NCBI GenBank assembly: GCA_902793335.1
Contig: CADBCZ010000066.1
Span: 1 to 32,641, forward strand
Length of the DNA stretch: 32,641 nucleotides
Source: an uncultured Lachnospiraceae bacterium
Lineage (GTDB): Bacteria > Bacillota > Clostridia > Lachnospirales > Lachnospiraceae
Reading direction: 5' to 3'
Shown here: one piece after another, positions 7,555 to 15,744 of the stretch
How the letters are laid out: every line of letters begins with the position of its first letter
Position numbering within the stretch: the stretch's first letter is position 1
The notes under the pieces: generated by a model
What the model was told of the DNA's origin: nothing
The model's database searches: none
The model's input: only the letters and a program-made list of their open reading frames with translations
Made by a program: the position numbers and the translations under genes

Positions 7555-7622
7555 GGTTGGCAGATATGTATACACAATACTAATCATTTAATCAGCTTAA
7601 TTTCACAGCATATCTGCCAGCC
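7555..7622. repeat. hairpin repeat element, copy 2
   Basis: The 14-bp stem (7555-7568 with 7609-7622, one G-T pair) encloses a 40-nt loop with the core ACTAATCATTTAATCAGC at 7579-7596. The core-to-3'-arm distance is 12 nt in both copies. It lies between the agr promoter and the next operon's terminator. The rest of 7379-7667 shows no gene. Confidence 0.75.
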
Positions 7623-7667
7623 TACTTCTTATAACTATAACACAATTCAAACTCTCTCTTTAAACAC

Positions 7668-7707
7668 AAAATGGATAATCACCGTCCTATCGGTAATTAT
7701 CCATTTT
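7668..7707. terminator. terminator hairpin after the ATPase/nuclease pair
   Basis: A 12-bp stem (7668-7679 with 7696-7707) continues with ACCG/CGGT around a short loop. It lies 13 nt beyond the stop of the 186-residue gene. The minus-strand 3' side reads TTTTGTGTTT, a moderate U-tract. Confidence 0.65.
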
Positions 7708-7719
7708 AACATGCATTAT

Positions 7720-8280
7720 TTAATATGATTCTATTTGTGTTGCATATTGGGTATTATCAAATTCGCCTTTCTCTATCTCAACTACTTTTTCAAAACAAAA
7801 TTTCCACAAATGATCAAGTTGAAACTTACTATATCTTCTATTAGAACTTTTTGCCTTGTAGCTAGCTGCCCACTGTCTAGAACTAGGATTTTTCACTCGT
7901 TCATTATAAACCAAAACAAAAACAGAATTTCTTCTAAATTCTTCCAGACAACACCCCGTTATATCCATATAAATCATAGCACTTGACAATGCCTTTTCAA
8001 TGATTTCACTACTTTTGAAATCTCCATTTTTGAACTCAGCCATACACAACTTGTCATTCAATTTATAAAGAGCATCAACTGACTTAGCATTATCTTCATT
8101 CATGCCATGATCTTTTAAATAATTCTCTTTCACCTCATCAAAATCAATTACTTTTGTTTTCACCTGAGTCATATACTCAGATGGATTTTTACTATTATCT
8201 TCCGAAGTAACTTTCAATGTTTTATGAACTTCCGGATTACTAAATTCGTCAAAATGTTTTAAACAAAAATAATCCTTCAT
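7720..8280 (-). CDS. PD-(D/E)XK-like nuclease-fold protein, partner of the AAA ATPase
   Basis: 186 residues, no named family recognised. The segment SVDALYKLNDKLCMAEFKNG (about 67-86) fits the PD-(D/E)XK pattern: D69, then E82-x-K84 on the next strand, with a helix starting SSEIIEKAL after it. That would make it a small metal-dependent nuclease, although the motif is short and could mislead. Its ATG overlaps the stop of the upstream ATPase gene in an ATGA, so the two are translationally coupled and probably act as a complex. ATPase-plus-nuclease pairs with this layout are common in anti-phage systems, and Thoeris is nearby; that role is inference. Confidence 0.6.
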   Translation of the reverse strand: MKDYFCLKHFDEFSNPEVHKTLKVTSEDNSKNPSEYMTQVKTKVIDFDEVKENYLKDHGMNEDNAKSVDALYKLNDKLCMAEFKNGDFKSSEIIEKALSSAMIYMDITGCCLEEFRRNSVFVLVYNERVKNPSSRQWAASYKAKSSNRRYSKFQLDHLWKFCFEKVVEIEKGEFDNTQYATQIESY

Positions 8281-9512
8281 AATTGTGAATCCAACTCCTT
8301 ACTTGCCCACAAAAATGGTCTTGTTAAGACATCATATATTTTATCAATATTTTCAGTATAATCAAAAACATTAGTGATAGTAGAATCATTTCTATCTTCT
8401 TCAAGCAAATAATATTTACAATCATCCGCTATTTCATGTTTCTTACTGTATAACTCAATATAACTAAGAAATTCTGAGCTATGAGTGCTAATGACAAAAT
8501 TAATCTTTAATATTTTCTGTAAAAGAACAATCATTTCGGCATATAATAACATCCATTCAGGATGTAGATGAGCTTCAGGCTCATCTAAAATAACAATTCC
8601 GTTTTCTTCAAGACACCCCTTTGACAACAACGTTTTAATTACCACAAAGCTCTTCATTCCCGTTGACAGATTCTTGACAGATAAGCGTTGTTTCAACTTT
8701 TTGTCTTTATATTCATACTCATCTTCATCTTTCTGAGCAACTATTCCACCACAAATATTATCTAATTTTTCATATAATTCTGTGAGGCGTTCGTTAACAA
8801 TATAGTCATCTATAGCAGTCAACTTTTCCTCTTCTCTGCCTCTAAGTTTCTTTATTATATCCATTCTATGAGAATAATCACCTGAATAAGAAAATTGATA
8901 TATATCATCTATAACATAAGGATCATCAATATATGCAATATCTTTCAACAATTTTATTTTATCATTTATTAATACTTTGTCATCGTCTATTTGTATTTTA
9001 ATACTTTTGTCTTTAATAATTACCTCAATCTCAGATGTCTCTCCAGGATAATTAATATGTCCAACCTGAGAATCAAATTCAGATTCAAACCGTTTTTTTA
9101 TAATAACATTCAAAATATCATCATCAGAAATAATAATAGCATTCTTAATTCTTTCAACGACATCTTTATCGATTTCTTCTTTACTAATTCCTGTAAGATT
9201 TTCCAACTGAATAAGTATATTTTCATCTGTCGGTGAATGAAACATATAATCAGTTATTTCATTAATCTTTTTTCGATTTTTTATTGAACTTCTATAATTA
9301 CCTTGTATCAACCTATAATTCCTATATATTGACGTTCTCCGTTCTTCTTCTATCTTATTCTCATAATCATATAAACTATTATAAATGCAATACAAGGCCT
9401 TCCCTATTGTACTTTTACCTGTTCCATTCGTTCCTGCAAGAACCGTAATACCATTGATATTAATAGACGTTTTATTATAAAATCTACCAATGTTTTTTAA
9501 ATTTAATAACAT
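8277..9512 (-). CDS. AAA ATPase of the OLD/RecF-like (AAA_21) type
   Basis: 411 residues. Walker A GTNGTGKST at 27-35, ABC-like signature LSTGMKS at about 282, Walker B ILDEPEAHLHPEW at about 307-319, and the switch STHS near 342. This is the SMC/RecF-like ATPase core seen in OLD nucleases, PARIS, Septu, Gabija and Abi ATPases. No TOPRIM nuclease domain is present at the C-terminus, and the partner gene downstream may supply the nuclease instead. The middle part (about 60-270) is charged and probably a coiled-coil or lid insertion. AAAGGAT precedes the ATG. Confidence 0.82.
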   Translation of the reverse strand: MLLNLKNIGRFYNKTSININGITVLAGTNGTGKSTIGKALYCIYNSLYDYENKIEEERRTSIYRNYRLIQGNYRSSIKNRKKINEITDYMFHSPTDENILIQLENLTGISKEEIDKDVVERIKNAIIISDDDILNVIIKKRFESEFDSQVGHINYPGETSEIEVIIKDKSIKIQIDDDKVLINDKIKLLKDIAYIDDPYVIDDIYQFSYSGDYSHRMDIIKKLRGREEEKLTAIDDYIVNERLTELYEKLDNICGGIVAQKDEDEYEYKDKKLKQRLSVKNLSTGMKSFVVIKTLLSKGCLEENGIVILDEPEAHLHPEWMLLYAEMIVLLQKILKINFVISTHSSEFLSYIELYSKKHEIADDCKYYLLEEDRNDSTITNVFDYTENIDKIYDVLTRPFLWASKELDSQL

Positions 9513-9586
9513 AGAGAATACTCTATCCTTTCTATAGTCATTTTGTTAAACATTCGTGTCTTTCTTCACTAAATAATTAATATGAT

Positions 9587-9614
9587 ATTATCTACATGAT
9601 TGAATTAAAATCAA
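9587..9614 (-). promoter_or_regulatory. candidate promoter of the ATPase/nuclease operon
   Basis: Minus-strand TTGATT (9609-9614), a 16-nt spacer and GATAAT (9587-9592), about 75 nt before the ATPase ATG. Confidence 0.5.
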
Positions 9615-9733
9615 TCTCCTTAACTAGTTTAACATATCATTTATGTATAATTTAGTCAACAGAGATTTTAAGATGATTTTCCGCTCATCTTTTTAATATT
9701 ATATCTGTTTTGTACAACCATCTGCTTCAAATT

Positions 9734-9853
9734 CTATGCACTTACAGATTCGATTTTATTTACACCTATTGTCATAGTCTTACCAAATCCTTTTCTTGAC
9801 GGATACATATAATATTCCCAATTCAGCTTTATATCGTTGCAATTGATTATCAT
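9734..9853 (-). CDS. possible 39-residue small protein
   Basis: An isolated short frame beginning MIINCNDIKLNWEYYMYPSR and ending KIESVSA. A strong GGAGGGGG lies 21 nt upstream of the ATG, too far to serve it directly, and no better start in frame is seen. It resembles the end of a larger protein and may be a gene remnant. No family recognised. The rest of 9615-9942 shows nothing else. Confidence 0.25.
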   Translation of the reverse strand: MIINCNDIKLNWEYYMYPSRKGFGKTMTIGVNKIESVSA

Positions 9854-9942
9854 GTCCTGATGAATGAACTTTATCCCCCTCCACTATTTATCTTTATGTA
9901 AATTTCTATCGTTTTATCAGAATTATCAGTCAATATATAATA

Positions 9943-9970
9943 AAAAAAGAACCCGACGCATCAGGTTCTT
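9943..9970 (-). terminator. intrinsic terminator of the c-di-GMP phosphodiesterase gene
   Basis: Minus strand: AAGAACCTGA, loop TGCG, TCGGGTTCTT, then TTTTT. A 10-bp stem (one G-T pair) with a clear U-tract. Confidence 0.85.
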
Positions 9971-10074
9971 CCAGGTGATTTCAACTTATTGCGAAAATAC
10001 TTTCTGTCTGTTTTTTCACTTTTAACTGGTTTATACTTTGATGGTGTTTGCGGATAAAAGCCGTTTTCACGCAT
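9961..10074 (-). CDS. possible 37-residue basic small protein overlapping the phosphodiesterase stop
   Basis: An ATG inside the last codons of the upstream gene (…AATAATGCGTGA) opens a 37-codon frame rich in Lys/Arg/Tyr (MRENGFYPQTPSKYKPVKSE…). Its TGA falls inside the terminator stem. It fills exactly the gap between the phosphodiesterase and its terminator. There is no separate ribosome site, so translation would depend on coupling. It could also be a chance frame. Confidence 0.3.
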   Translation of the reverse strand: MRENGFYPQTPSKYKPVKSEKTDRKYFRNKLKSPGRT

Positions 10075-11764
10075 TATTTTTCACAAAACAATCAGGACCA
10101 TTCTTAGCCTTGTCCAACAATTCTTCTATGGTAATGGGCTTAGAATAATAGTATCCCTGAAAACTGTGAATACCATAATCGCGTATAATGTCGCGCATAC
10201 CCGAGGTCTCAATACCCTCCACGCACACATCTGCACCATAGATTCCTGCCATGTCGGTAAAATAAATCAAGAGACTCTTCTCTTTATCATCCTGTTCTAT
10301 CTGCTGAACAAAACTTCTGTCAATCTTAATCGTATCAAACGGAAGATTCTTAACAAGTCCTACAGATGAGAAGCCTGTTCCAAAATCATCCAATGCTATA
10401 TGCACTCCACCGGCACGAAGCGTTACGATTACGTTACGCAAAAGCTCCATATCCAACAATCTACACCGTTCTGTAATCTCTAAACAAAGGTTCTCAGGTG
10501 AAAAACCGGCTTTCTTGATCGTATTCCATACAACATCCGTAAAATCAGCTCTCTCTAACTGTGCGTAAGAAAGATTGACGTTAATTCTGAAATTCGAAAC
10601 ATAGGACGAAAGCTTTTGTGAATCCTTAAGTGCTGTACTTAGTATCCATTCTCCAAGCTCCGGGAACATTGGATCATTTTCCAGAAAGGGAATAAATGAG
10701 TCCGGAGAAACAACGCCATATTCCTCATTCTTCCATCTCAACAACGCCTCAGCACCGATCAACTTCTCCGTCTCCGCATCAACTACCGGCTGATAAAGAA
10801 GATAAAAACCCTTATAATCCTGAGCAATTGATGCCCTTATAACATGGAGCTTTTCAAGTTCCTTTCTGTTATCTCCCTTCAACTCATTGCGGAAGATAAC
10901 AAGATCTCCATGCTTCTTGATTTTAGATTCCTCATATGCAAAATTAAGACAGGAATATATCGTCTGATCATCAACATTAAAATCATCCAAAGAAATCAAT
11001 CCGGCATTCAGTTCAATTATGATATCCATATTATCTATCTTAATACCTTTACGGAAATGTGCACGAATATCCTCATACAATTCTAAGAGCTTTTCCTCAC
11101 TCTGAGTTGTAGATATGATAGCAAAACATGAACCGTCAAGTCTGTACGTTCCACCGCGATTCACCACGTTGTCCATCATATATCTTCCAAAATATTGAAG
11201 GATTTCATTACCAATATGATATCCGTATACCTCATTAATCTCCGTAAGCTTTGCAATTCCGATCATTCCGATACGAATCGGAATCTTATTCCTTATATAA
11301 CTCTGCAGGTCTGCAAAGAAACCGTACTGATTACGCAGACCGGTCAATGTATCTATATGACTCTTTTGACTATGATTCCTAATAGCTCCACCAAAATATA
11401 ATGGAACTCCCTGTTCATCCTGTATAACAATTCCTCTGCATGTACAAATATCATACTCTCCGTTAGGACGCTTAGCACGATACTGCATATCGTGTCCCGC
11501 CCGTTTTCTTGCAAAAATTGCATCTACTCCCTCTCTGTACGCATTGCGATCTTCAGGATGCACGTGTTCTTCCCAAATAGCCCCTGCTCCATACATATAT
11601 TCAGAAGGGAGATCAAATGTCTCTACAAGTGATTTCGACCATCTTGAGTAATCATATCTCATATCACAGAGAAATACATGCGTATCATCCGCAACAATAG
11701 ATAACGCATCAAAAAGATTATCTAATTGTTTTACCGCCTCTCGTGTAATCTCTTGTGCTCCCAT
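10067..11764 (-). CDS. PAS - degenerate GGDEF - EAL cyclic-di-GMP phosphodiesterase
   Basis: 565 residues. A PAS-like sensory domain (about 25-130) is followed by a GGDEF domain (about 135-295) whose signature is RLDGSCF near 208-214 instead of GGDEF, so it should not make c-di-GMP. The EAL domain (about 305-550) is intact: E339-A-L-L-R, NVNLS, E429 in LEITE, D459/D460 in ALDDFGTG, K480 in IKIDRS, E517 in VEGIET and Q536 in QGYYYSKP. It should hydrolyse c-di-GMP, possibly activated by GTP binding to the dead GGDEF. No membrane segment or signal peptide, so cytosolic. GGGGGG before ATG, own promoter and own terminator: a monocistronic unit. Confidence 0.9.
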   Translation of the reverse strand: MGAQEITREAVKQLDNLFDALSIVADDTHVFLCDMRYDYSRWSKSLVETFDLPSEYMYGAGAIWEEHVHPEDRNAYREGVDAIFARKRAGHDMQYRAKRPNGEYDICTCRGIVIQDEQGVPLYFGGAIRNHSQKSHIDTLTGLRNQYGFFADLQSYIRNKIPIRIGMIGIAKLTEINEVYGYHIGNEILQYFGRYMMDNVVNRGGTYRLDGSCFAIISTTQSEEKLLELYEDIRAHFRKGIKIDNMDIIIELNAGLISLDDFNVDDQTIYSCLNFAYEESKIKKHGDLVIFRNELKGDNRKELEKLHVIRASIAQDYKGFYLLYQPVVDAETEKLIGAEALLRWKNEEYGVVSPDSFIPFLENDPMFPELGEWILSTALKDSQKLSSYVSNFRINVNLSYAQLERADFTDVVWNTIKKAGFSPENLCLEITERCRLLDMELLRNVIVTLRAGGVHIALDDFGTGFSSVGLVKNLPFDTIKIDRSFVQQIEQDDKEKSLLIYFTDMAGIYGADVCVEGIETSGMRDIIRDYGIHSFQGYYYSKPITIEELLDKAKNGPDCFVKNNA

Positions 11765-11810
11765 ACTCGTCCCCCCGTTTTCACTGCAAAAAAATGATTC
11801 TATAAATCAT

Positions 11811-11839
11811 ATTTTAAATGAATTCCGGTATGTTTTCAA
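11811..11839 (-). promoter_or_regulatory. promoter of the EAL gene
   Basis: Minus-strand TTGAAA (11834-11839), a 17-nt spacer and TAAAAT (11811-11816), about 47 nt before the ATG. Confidence 0.7.
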
Positions 11840-11870
11840 GCAATTCTTATAGTTTATAAGCCACCAAACA

Positions 11871-11901
11871 CAAACCCCACAAATAAAATTTGTGGGGTTT
11901 G
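11871..11901 (-). terminator. terminator after ileS
   Basis: A perfect 14-bp stem (11871-11884 with 11888-11901) with an AAA loop, 24 nt downstream of the ileS stop. The following minus-strand sequence is TGTTTGG, so the U-tract is weak, but the stem is long and GC-rich at its centre. Confidence 0.75.
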
Positions 11902-11924
11902 GCATATTCTTATTTCGTTATCTA

Positions 11925-14900
11925 TCAGTTCTTACTAACTCCGAGATCTACCTTCTCACCGTTGATGTTCCAGTTCTTGGTGTATCCCTTAGCGCCGTCG
12001 TACTCAATTGCTGTTGCAAGTACGTCGGTGAATATAACATCCTGATTGTTCTTAATGACCTCTGCAATCTTGTCATTGCCTGATACTGAGATTGTAATCT
12101 TATCCATAACCTCGAAGCCAGCTTCCTTACGCATGGTCTGAACCTTAGAGATTATCTCTCTTACAAATCCTTCCTCGATAAGCTCAGGTGTAAGCTTCTT
12201 GTCAAGAACAACTGTAACCACGTTATCAGCCTGTGTCTCATAATCAGGCGACTGAGCAAGCTCGATAAGAAGATCTTCTTCTGCAAGGCTGACCTCAACT
12301 CCGTCAACGTCGAACTTCAACGCACCCTCACTCTTAAGAGTTGCCATTGCAGCTGTACCGTCAACGTTTGTGAGATACTCTCTGATTCCATTTAACTGCT
12401 TACCGTACTTAGGGCCAACAGTTTTTAACTGCGGTTTAAATGAGTATGAAGAGAACTCTGATACATCGTCCTTAAATGTAACAGCTTTAACATTCAACTC
12501 GTCAGCGATTATTTCCTTATAGAAGTCTGAAAGTTCCTTCTCTGCCTTAACGTACATGTTAGCGATCGGCTGTCTGTTCTTGATGTTGGCTGCATTTCTA
12601 CCTGCACGACCCATAACAACAATGTGGAGAACCTCATCCATGTCAGCCTCAAGCTCTTTGTCAACGAGCTTCTCATCGCAAACAGGGAAGTCACAAAGAT
12701 GAATACTCTTAGGTGCACTCTTATCAATTCCTACAACAAGGTTCTGGTAAATGTCCTCTGTCATAAATGGAATCATAGGTGCTGATGCCTTGCTTATAGT
12801 AACAAGTGCAGTGTAAAGAGTCATGTAAGCATTAATCTTATCCTGCTCCATGCCCTTAGCCCAGAATCTCTCTCTTGAGCGGCGTACATACCAGTTACTC
12901 ATATCATCAACAAACTCTGCAAGTGCTCTTGCAGCTTCCGGTATTCTGTAAGAACCAAGGTTTTCATCGCAGGTCTTAACTGCAGTGTTAAGCTTTGACA
13001 ACAACCATTTATCCATAACGGATAATTTATCGTAATCAAGACTGTACTTAGTCGGATCAAACTCATCAATATTTGCATAGAGTACATAGAACGCATAAGT
13101 GTTCCAAAGTGTACCCATGAACTTTCTCTGTCCCTCTACAACAGCATCCTCGTGGAAACGGTTAGGAAGCCATGGTGCAGAGTTAGTATAGAAGTACCAG
13201 CGGATAGCATCTGCTCCGTACTGATTAAGCGCATCCATAGGATCAACTGCGTTACCCTTAGATTTACTCATCTTCTGTCCGTCCTTATCCTGTACGTGAC
13301 CGAGTACAATTACGTTCTTGTAAGGAGCCTCGTTAAATATAAGTGTTGAGATTGCCATAAGTGAGTAGAACCATCCTCTTGTCTGGTCAACAGCTTCTGA
13401 AATGAAGTCAGCAGGGTAATTCTCCTTGAAGATGTCTTCATTTTCAAATGGATAATGCCACTGTGCGAAAGGCATTGCTCCCGAATCGAACCAGCAGTCA
13501 ATAACCTCAGGAACTCTGTGCATTTCCTTGCCACAGTCAGGACATTTGATAGTTACTGCATCAATGTATGGTCTGTGAAGTTCAATCTCATCAGGACAGT
13601 TATCGCTCATTTCCTTAAGCTCTGCGATAGAACCGATAGCGTGGCGCTTGCCACACTCACACTCCCAGATATTAAGTGGTGTACCCCAGTAACGGTTTCT
13701 TGAAAGTCCCCAGTCCTGAACGTTCTCTAACCAGTCGCCGAAACGTCCCTTACCGATTGACTCAGGAATCCAGTTAACTTTGTTGTTATTCTTAACCAGG
13801 TCATCACGAACTGCAGTCATCTTGATGAACCAGGTATCTCTTGCGTAATATATAAGTGGAGTATCACATCTCCAGCAGAATGGATAATCATGCTCAAACT
13901 TAGGTGCATCGAAGAGAAGTCCACGGCTGTCAAGGTCAACAAGCACCTTAGGATCTGCATCCTTAACGAAAAGACCTGCAAATGGAGTCTCCTCTGTCAT
14001 GTTACCCTTACCGTCAACGAACTGTACGAAAGGAAGGTCGTACTTTCTTCCTACATTAGCATCATCCTCACCAAATGCAGGAGCGATATGAACGATACCT
14101 GTACCGTCTGTCATAGTTACATATGAATCACATGTAATGAAGTGACCTTTCTTCTTCTGCTTAGCTGCAACCTCTGCAGCACATGCAAACAATGGCTCGT
14201 ACTCTTTGTGTTCAAGGTCAGTACCCACATAAGTCTCGAGAATCTCATATGCCTTACCATTATCAAATGGCTTAAGTGCCTTGTCTTCCTCACCTTTTTT
14301 AACCACGATCAATTTTCCAAGCACCTGCTCAAGAAGTGCTTCAGCCATGTAGTAGGTATAGCCGTCTACTGCTTTAACCTTAACATACTTCTCATCAGGA
14401 TTTACACAGAGTGCAACGTTAGATGGAAGTGTCCATGGTGTTGTTGTCCATGCGAGGAAGTATGCATCCTCACCAATAACCTTAAAACGAACGATAGCTG
14501 AACGCTCTTTAACTGTCTTATACCCCTGAGCAACCTCGTGAGATGAAAGAGGTGTACCACATCTTGGGCAATAAGGAACGATCTTGAAACCTTTGTAGAG
14601 AAGGTCTCTGTCCCAGATTTTCTTAAGTGCCCACCACTCAGACTCTATAAAGTCATTGTGATATGTTACATACGGATCATCCATATCAGCCCAGAAACCA
14701 ACCTTGCCGGAGAACTCCTCCCACATTCCTTTGTATTTCCAAACTGATTCCTTACATTTAGTAATAAATGGATCAAGGCCGTATTCCTCAATCTGCTCTT
14801 TGCCGTCTATTCCAAGTAATTTCTCAACCTCAAGCTCAACAGGAAGACCGTGTGTGTCCCATCCTGCTTTACGGATTATCTTATGTCCCTTCATAGTCTG

Positions 14901-15113
14901 GTATCTTGGAATCATATCCTTAATAACACGTGTAAGCACGTGGCCTATATGTGGCTTACCGTTAGCGGTTGGTGGTCCGTCATAAAATGTGTAGACAGGC
15001 TTACCTTCCTTCTCTTTGATTGACTCCTCAAAGATCTGATTCTTTTTCCAGAAATCAAGGACCTTTTCTTCTCTCTCAACAAAATTCAAGTTGGTTGATA
15101 CTTTCTCGTACAT
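11925..15113 (-). CDS. ileS: isoleucyl-tRNA synthetase, type 2 (eukaryote-like)
   Basis: 1062 residues. A class Ia synthetase that charges tRNA-Ile with isoleucine. HIGH motif at 55-58 in NGKPHIGHVLTR and KMSKS near residue 612 in GQKMSKSKGNAV. Between them lies the CP1 editing region, with YCPRCGTPLSSHEVAQGYK and TTTPWTLPSN. The GKPHIGH form, KAGWDTHGLPVE and the length over 1030 place it in the eukaryote-like IleS2 group rather than the ~930-residue bacterial type 1 group. IleS2 enzymes are generally insensitive to mupirocin. It is monocistronic, with a consensus promoter, a long structured leader and a terminator. Confidence 0.96.
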   Translation of the reverse strand: MYEKVSTNLNFVEREEKVLDFWKKNQIFEESIKEKEGKPVYTFYDGPPTANGKPHIGHVLTRVIKDMIPRYQTMKGHKIIRKAGWDTHGLPVELEVEKLLGIDGKEQIEEYGLDPFITKCKESVWKYKGMWEEFSGKVGFWADMDDPYVTYHNDFIESEWWALKKIWDRDLLYKGFKIVPYCPRCGTPLSSHEVAQGYKTVKERSAIVRFKVIGEDAYFLAWTTTPWTLPSNVALCVNPDEKYVKVKAVDGYTYYMAEALLEQVLGKLIVVKKGEEDKALKPFDNGKAYEILETYVGTDLEHKEYEPLFACAAEVAAKQKKKGHFITCDSYVTMTDGTGIVHIAPAFGEDDANVGRKYDLPFVQFVDGKGNMTEETPFAGLFVKDADPKVLVDLDSRGLLFDAPKFEHDYPFCWRCDTPLIYYARDTWFIKMTAVRDDLVKNNNKVNWIPESIGKGRFGDWLENVQDWGLSRNRYWGTPLNIWECECGKRHAIGSIAELKEMSDNCPDEIELHRPYIDAVTIKCPDCGKEMHRVPEVIDCWFDSGAMPFAQWHYPFENEDIFKENYPADFISEAVDQTRGWFYSLMAISTLIFNEAPYKNVIVLGHVQDKDGQKMSKSKGNAVDPMDALNQYGADAIRWYFYTNSAPWLPNRFHEDAVVEGQRKFMGTLWNTYAFYVLYANIDEFDPTKYSLDYDKLSVMDKWLLSKLNTAVKTCDENLGSYRIPEAARALAEFVDDMSNWYVRRSRERFWAKGMEQDKINAYMTLYTALVTISKASAPMIPFMTEDIYQNLVVGIDKSAPKSIHLCDFPVCDEKLVDKELEADMDEVLHIVVMGRAGRNAANIKNRQPIANMYVKAEKELSDFYKEIIADELNVKAVTFKDDVSEFSSYSFKPQLKTVGPKYGKQLNGIREYLTNVDGTAAMATLKSEGALKFDVDGVEVSLAEEDLLIELAQSPDYETQADNVVTVVLDKKLTPELIEEGFVREIISKVQTMRKEAGFEVMDKITISVSGNDKIAEVIKNNQDVIFTDVLATAIEYDGAKGYTKNWNINGEKVDLGVSKN

Positions 15114-15168
15114 ATCACAAGTTCCCTTTCTTAATATTATTACATTTCATAACTATTCTTTTCTTCAC

Positions 15169-15384
15169 GGTTACTATTCCCAGTACTTATTATAACTTCG
15201 TGGTACTCCACATTTACAAGCCACAAACCATCTGCCAAGGCACATGGCGCAACTTCGTTGCTTCTGTTCGTGGCTGTATGTGGAGTTCCTGCTTCGCAGT
15301 TACGCTACAAGTTATGATAAGCGTTCAATTGTGCAGGCCCATTGAAGCGCTTATCATAGCTTATAGCGACCACGAATAGTAACC
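15169..15384 (-). ncRNA. 216-nt structured leader of ileS, not a canonical T-box
   Basis: On the minus (mRNA) strand the outer stem pairs 15374-15384 with 15169-15179 perfectly over 11 bp. Inside are a long hairpin near 15290-15365 (CGCTATAAG/CTTGTAGCG, then a 17-bp stem with one bulge), a CTGC-GAA-GCAG hairpin, a stem ACTCCACAT/ATGTGGAGT continued by AGCCAC/GTGGCT, and GCAAC-GAA-GTTGC within it. The promoter start site falls about 4 nt before the outer stem. The T-box antiterminator motif (AGGGTGG-ACCGCG) is absent. It may be a new leader class or a MITE-like folded repeat that landed in the leader. Confidence 0.6.
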
Positions 15385-15394
15385 TGCTTTGCAC

Positions 15395-15423
15395 ATTCTA
15401 GCACATATTGTAAGTAGTGTCAA
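15395..15423 (-). promoter_or_regulatory. ileS promoter
   Basis: Minus-strand TTGACA (15418-15423), a 17-nt spacer and TAGAAT (15395-15400): practically consensus. It lies inside the tail of the HipA-like pseudogene, about 282 nt before the ileS ATG. Confidence 0.85.
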
Positions 15424-15679
15424 AACATTGATTTTTAATGTATTTAATTAAAAAACATAATCCATCAGACTTTCCATATATCTGTTCTTCAAATGATCCG
15501 CTCAATGTACATGTCGAAAATATATTACTATTATCAGTGCGAAGAGCTCTTCCATTATCAAAAATCGGAGCCATCAAACGACCCATTTTATCCATCTTAT
15601 AAAAATAGTCGTCTTTTTTATATTTAACCTGTGTTCCCTTCGTAGTACTGGCGCTATTATCCTTATCTCCTCTGCTTGC
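15398..15679 (-). pseudogene. HipA-like kinase fragment with internal deletion
   Basis: An open frame of 93 codons without a proper start. Its upstream part, SASTTKGTQVKYKKDDYFYK, resembles the N-terminal region of HipA-like kinases. It is joined after MDKMGR directly to LMAPIFDNGRALRTDN, which resembles the C-terminal catalytic segment (…APIFDNG-SL…) of the same family. The ~100 or more residues expected between are missing. The frame ends in the -10 box of the ileS promoter. No ribosome site. The family call rests on two short motifs, so it is moderate. Confidence 0.5.
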
Positions 15680-15744
15680 CTATTAGTGATGTAGTTGTTC
15701 CGACTGCCCTTAACATTATTAAGTTCACTTCCGATTTTAAACCA

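Noticed and set aside
11794-11810. Small hairpin with T-run before the EAL gene
   Set aside because: Only a 6-bp AT-rich stem, overlapping the predicted transcription start, so it cannot act as a leader terminator.
15114-15390. T-box riboswitch before ileS
   Set aside because: Expected from genomic habit, but the conserved AGGGTGG-ACCGCG antiterminator sequence and a following terminator are not present.
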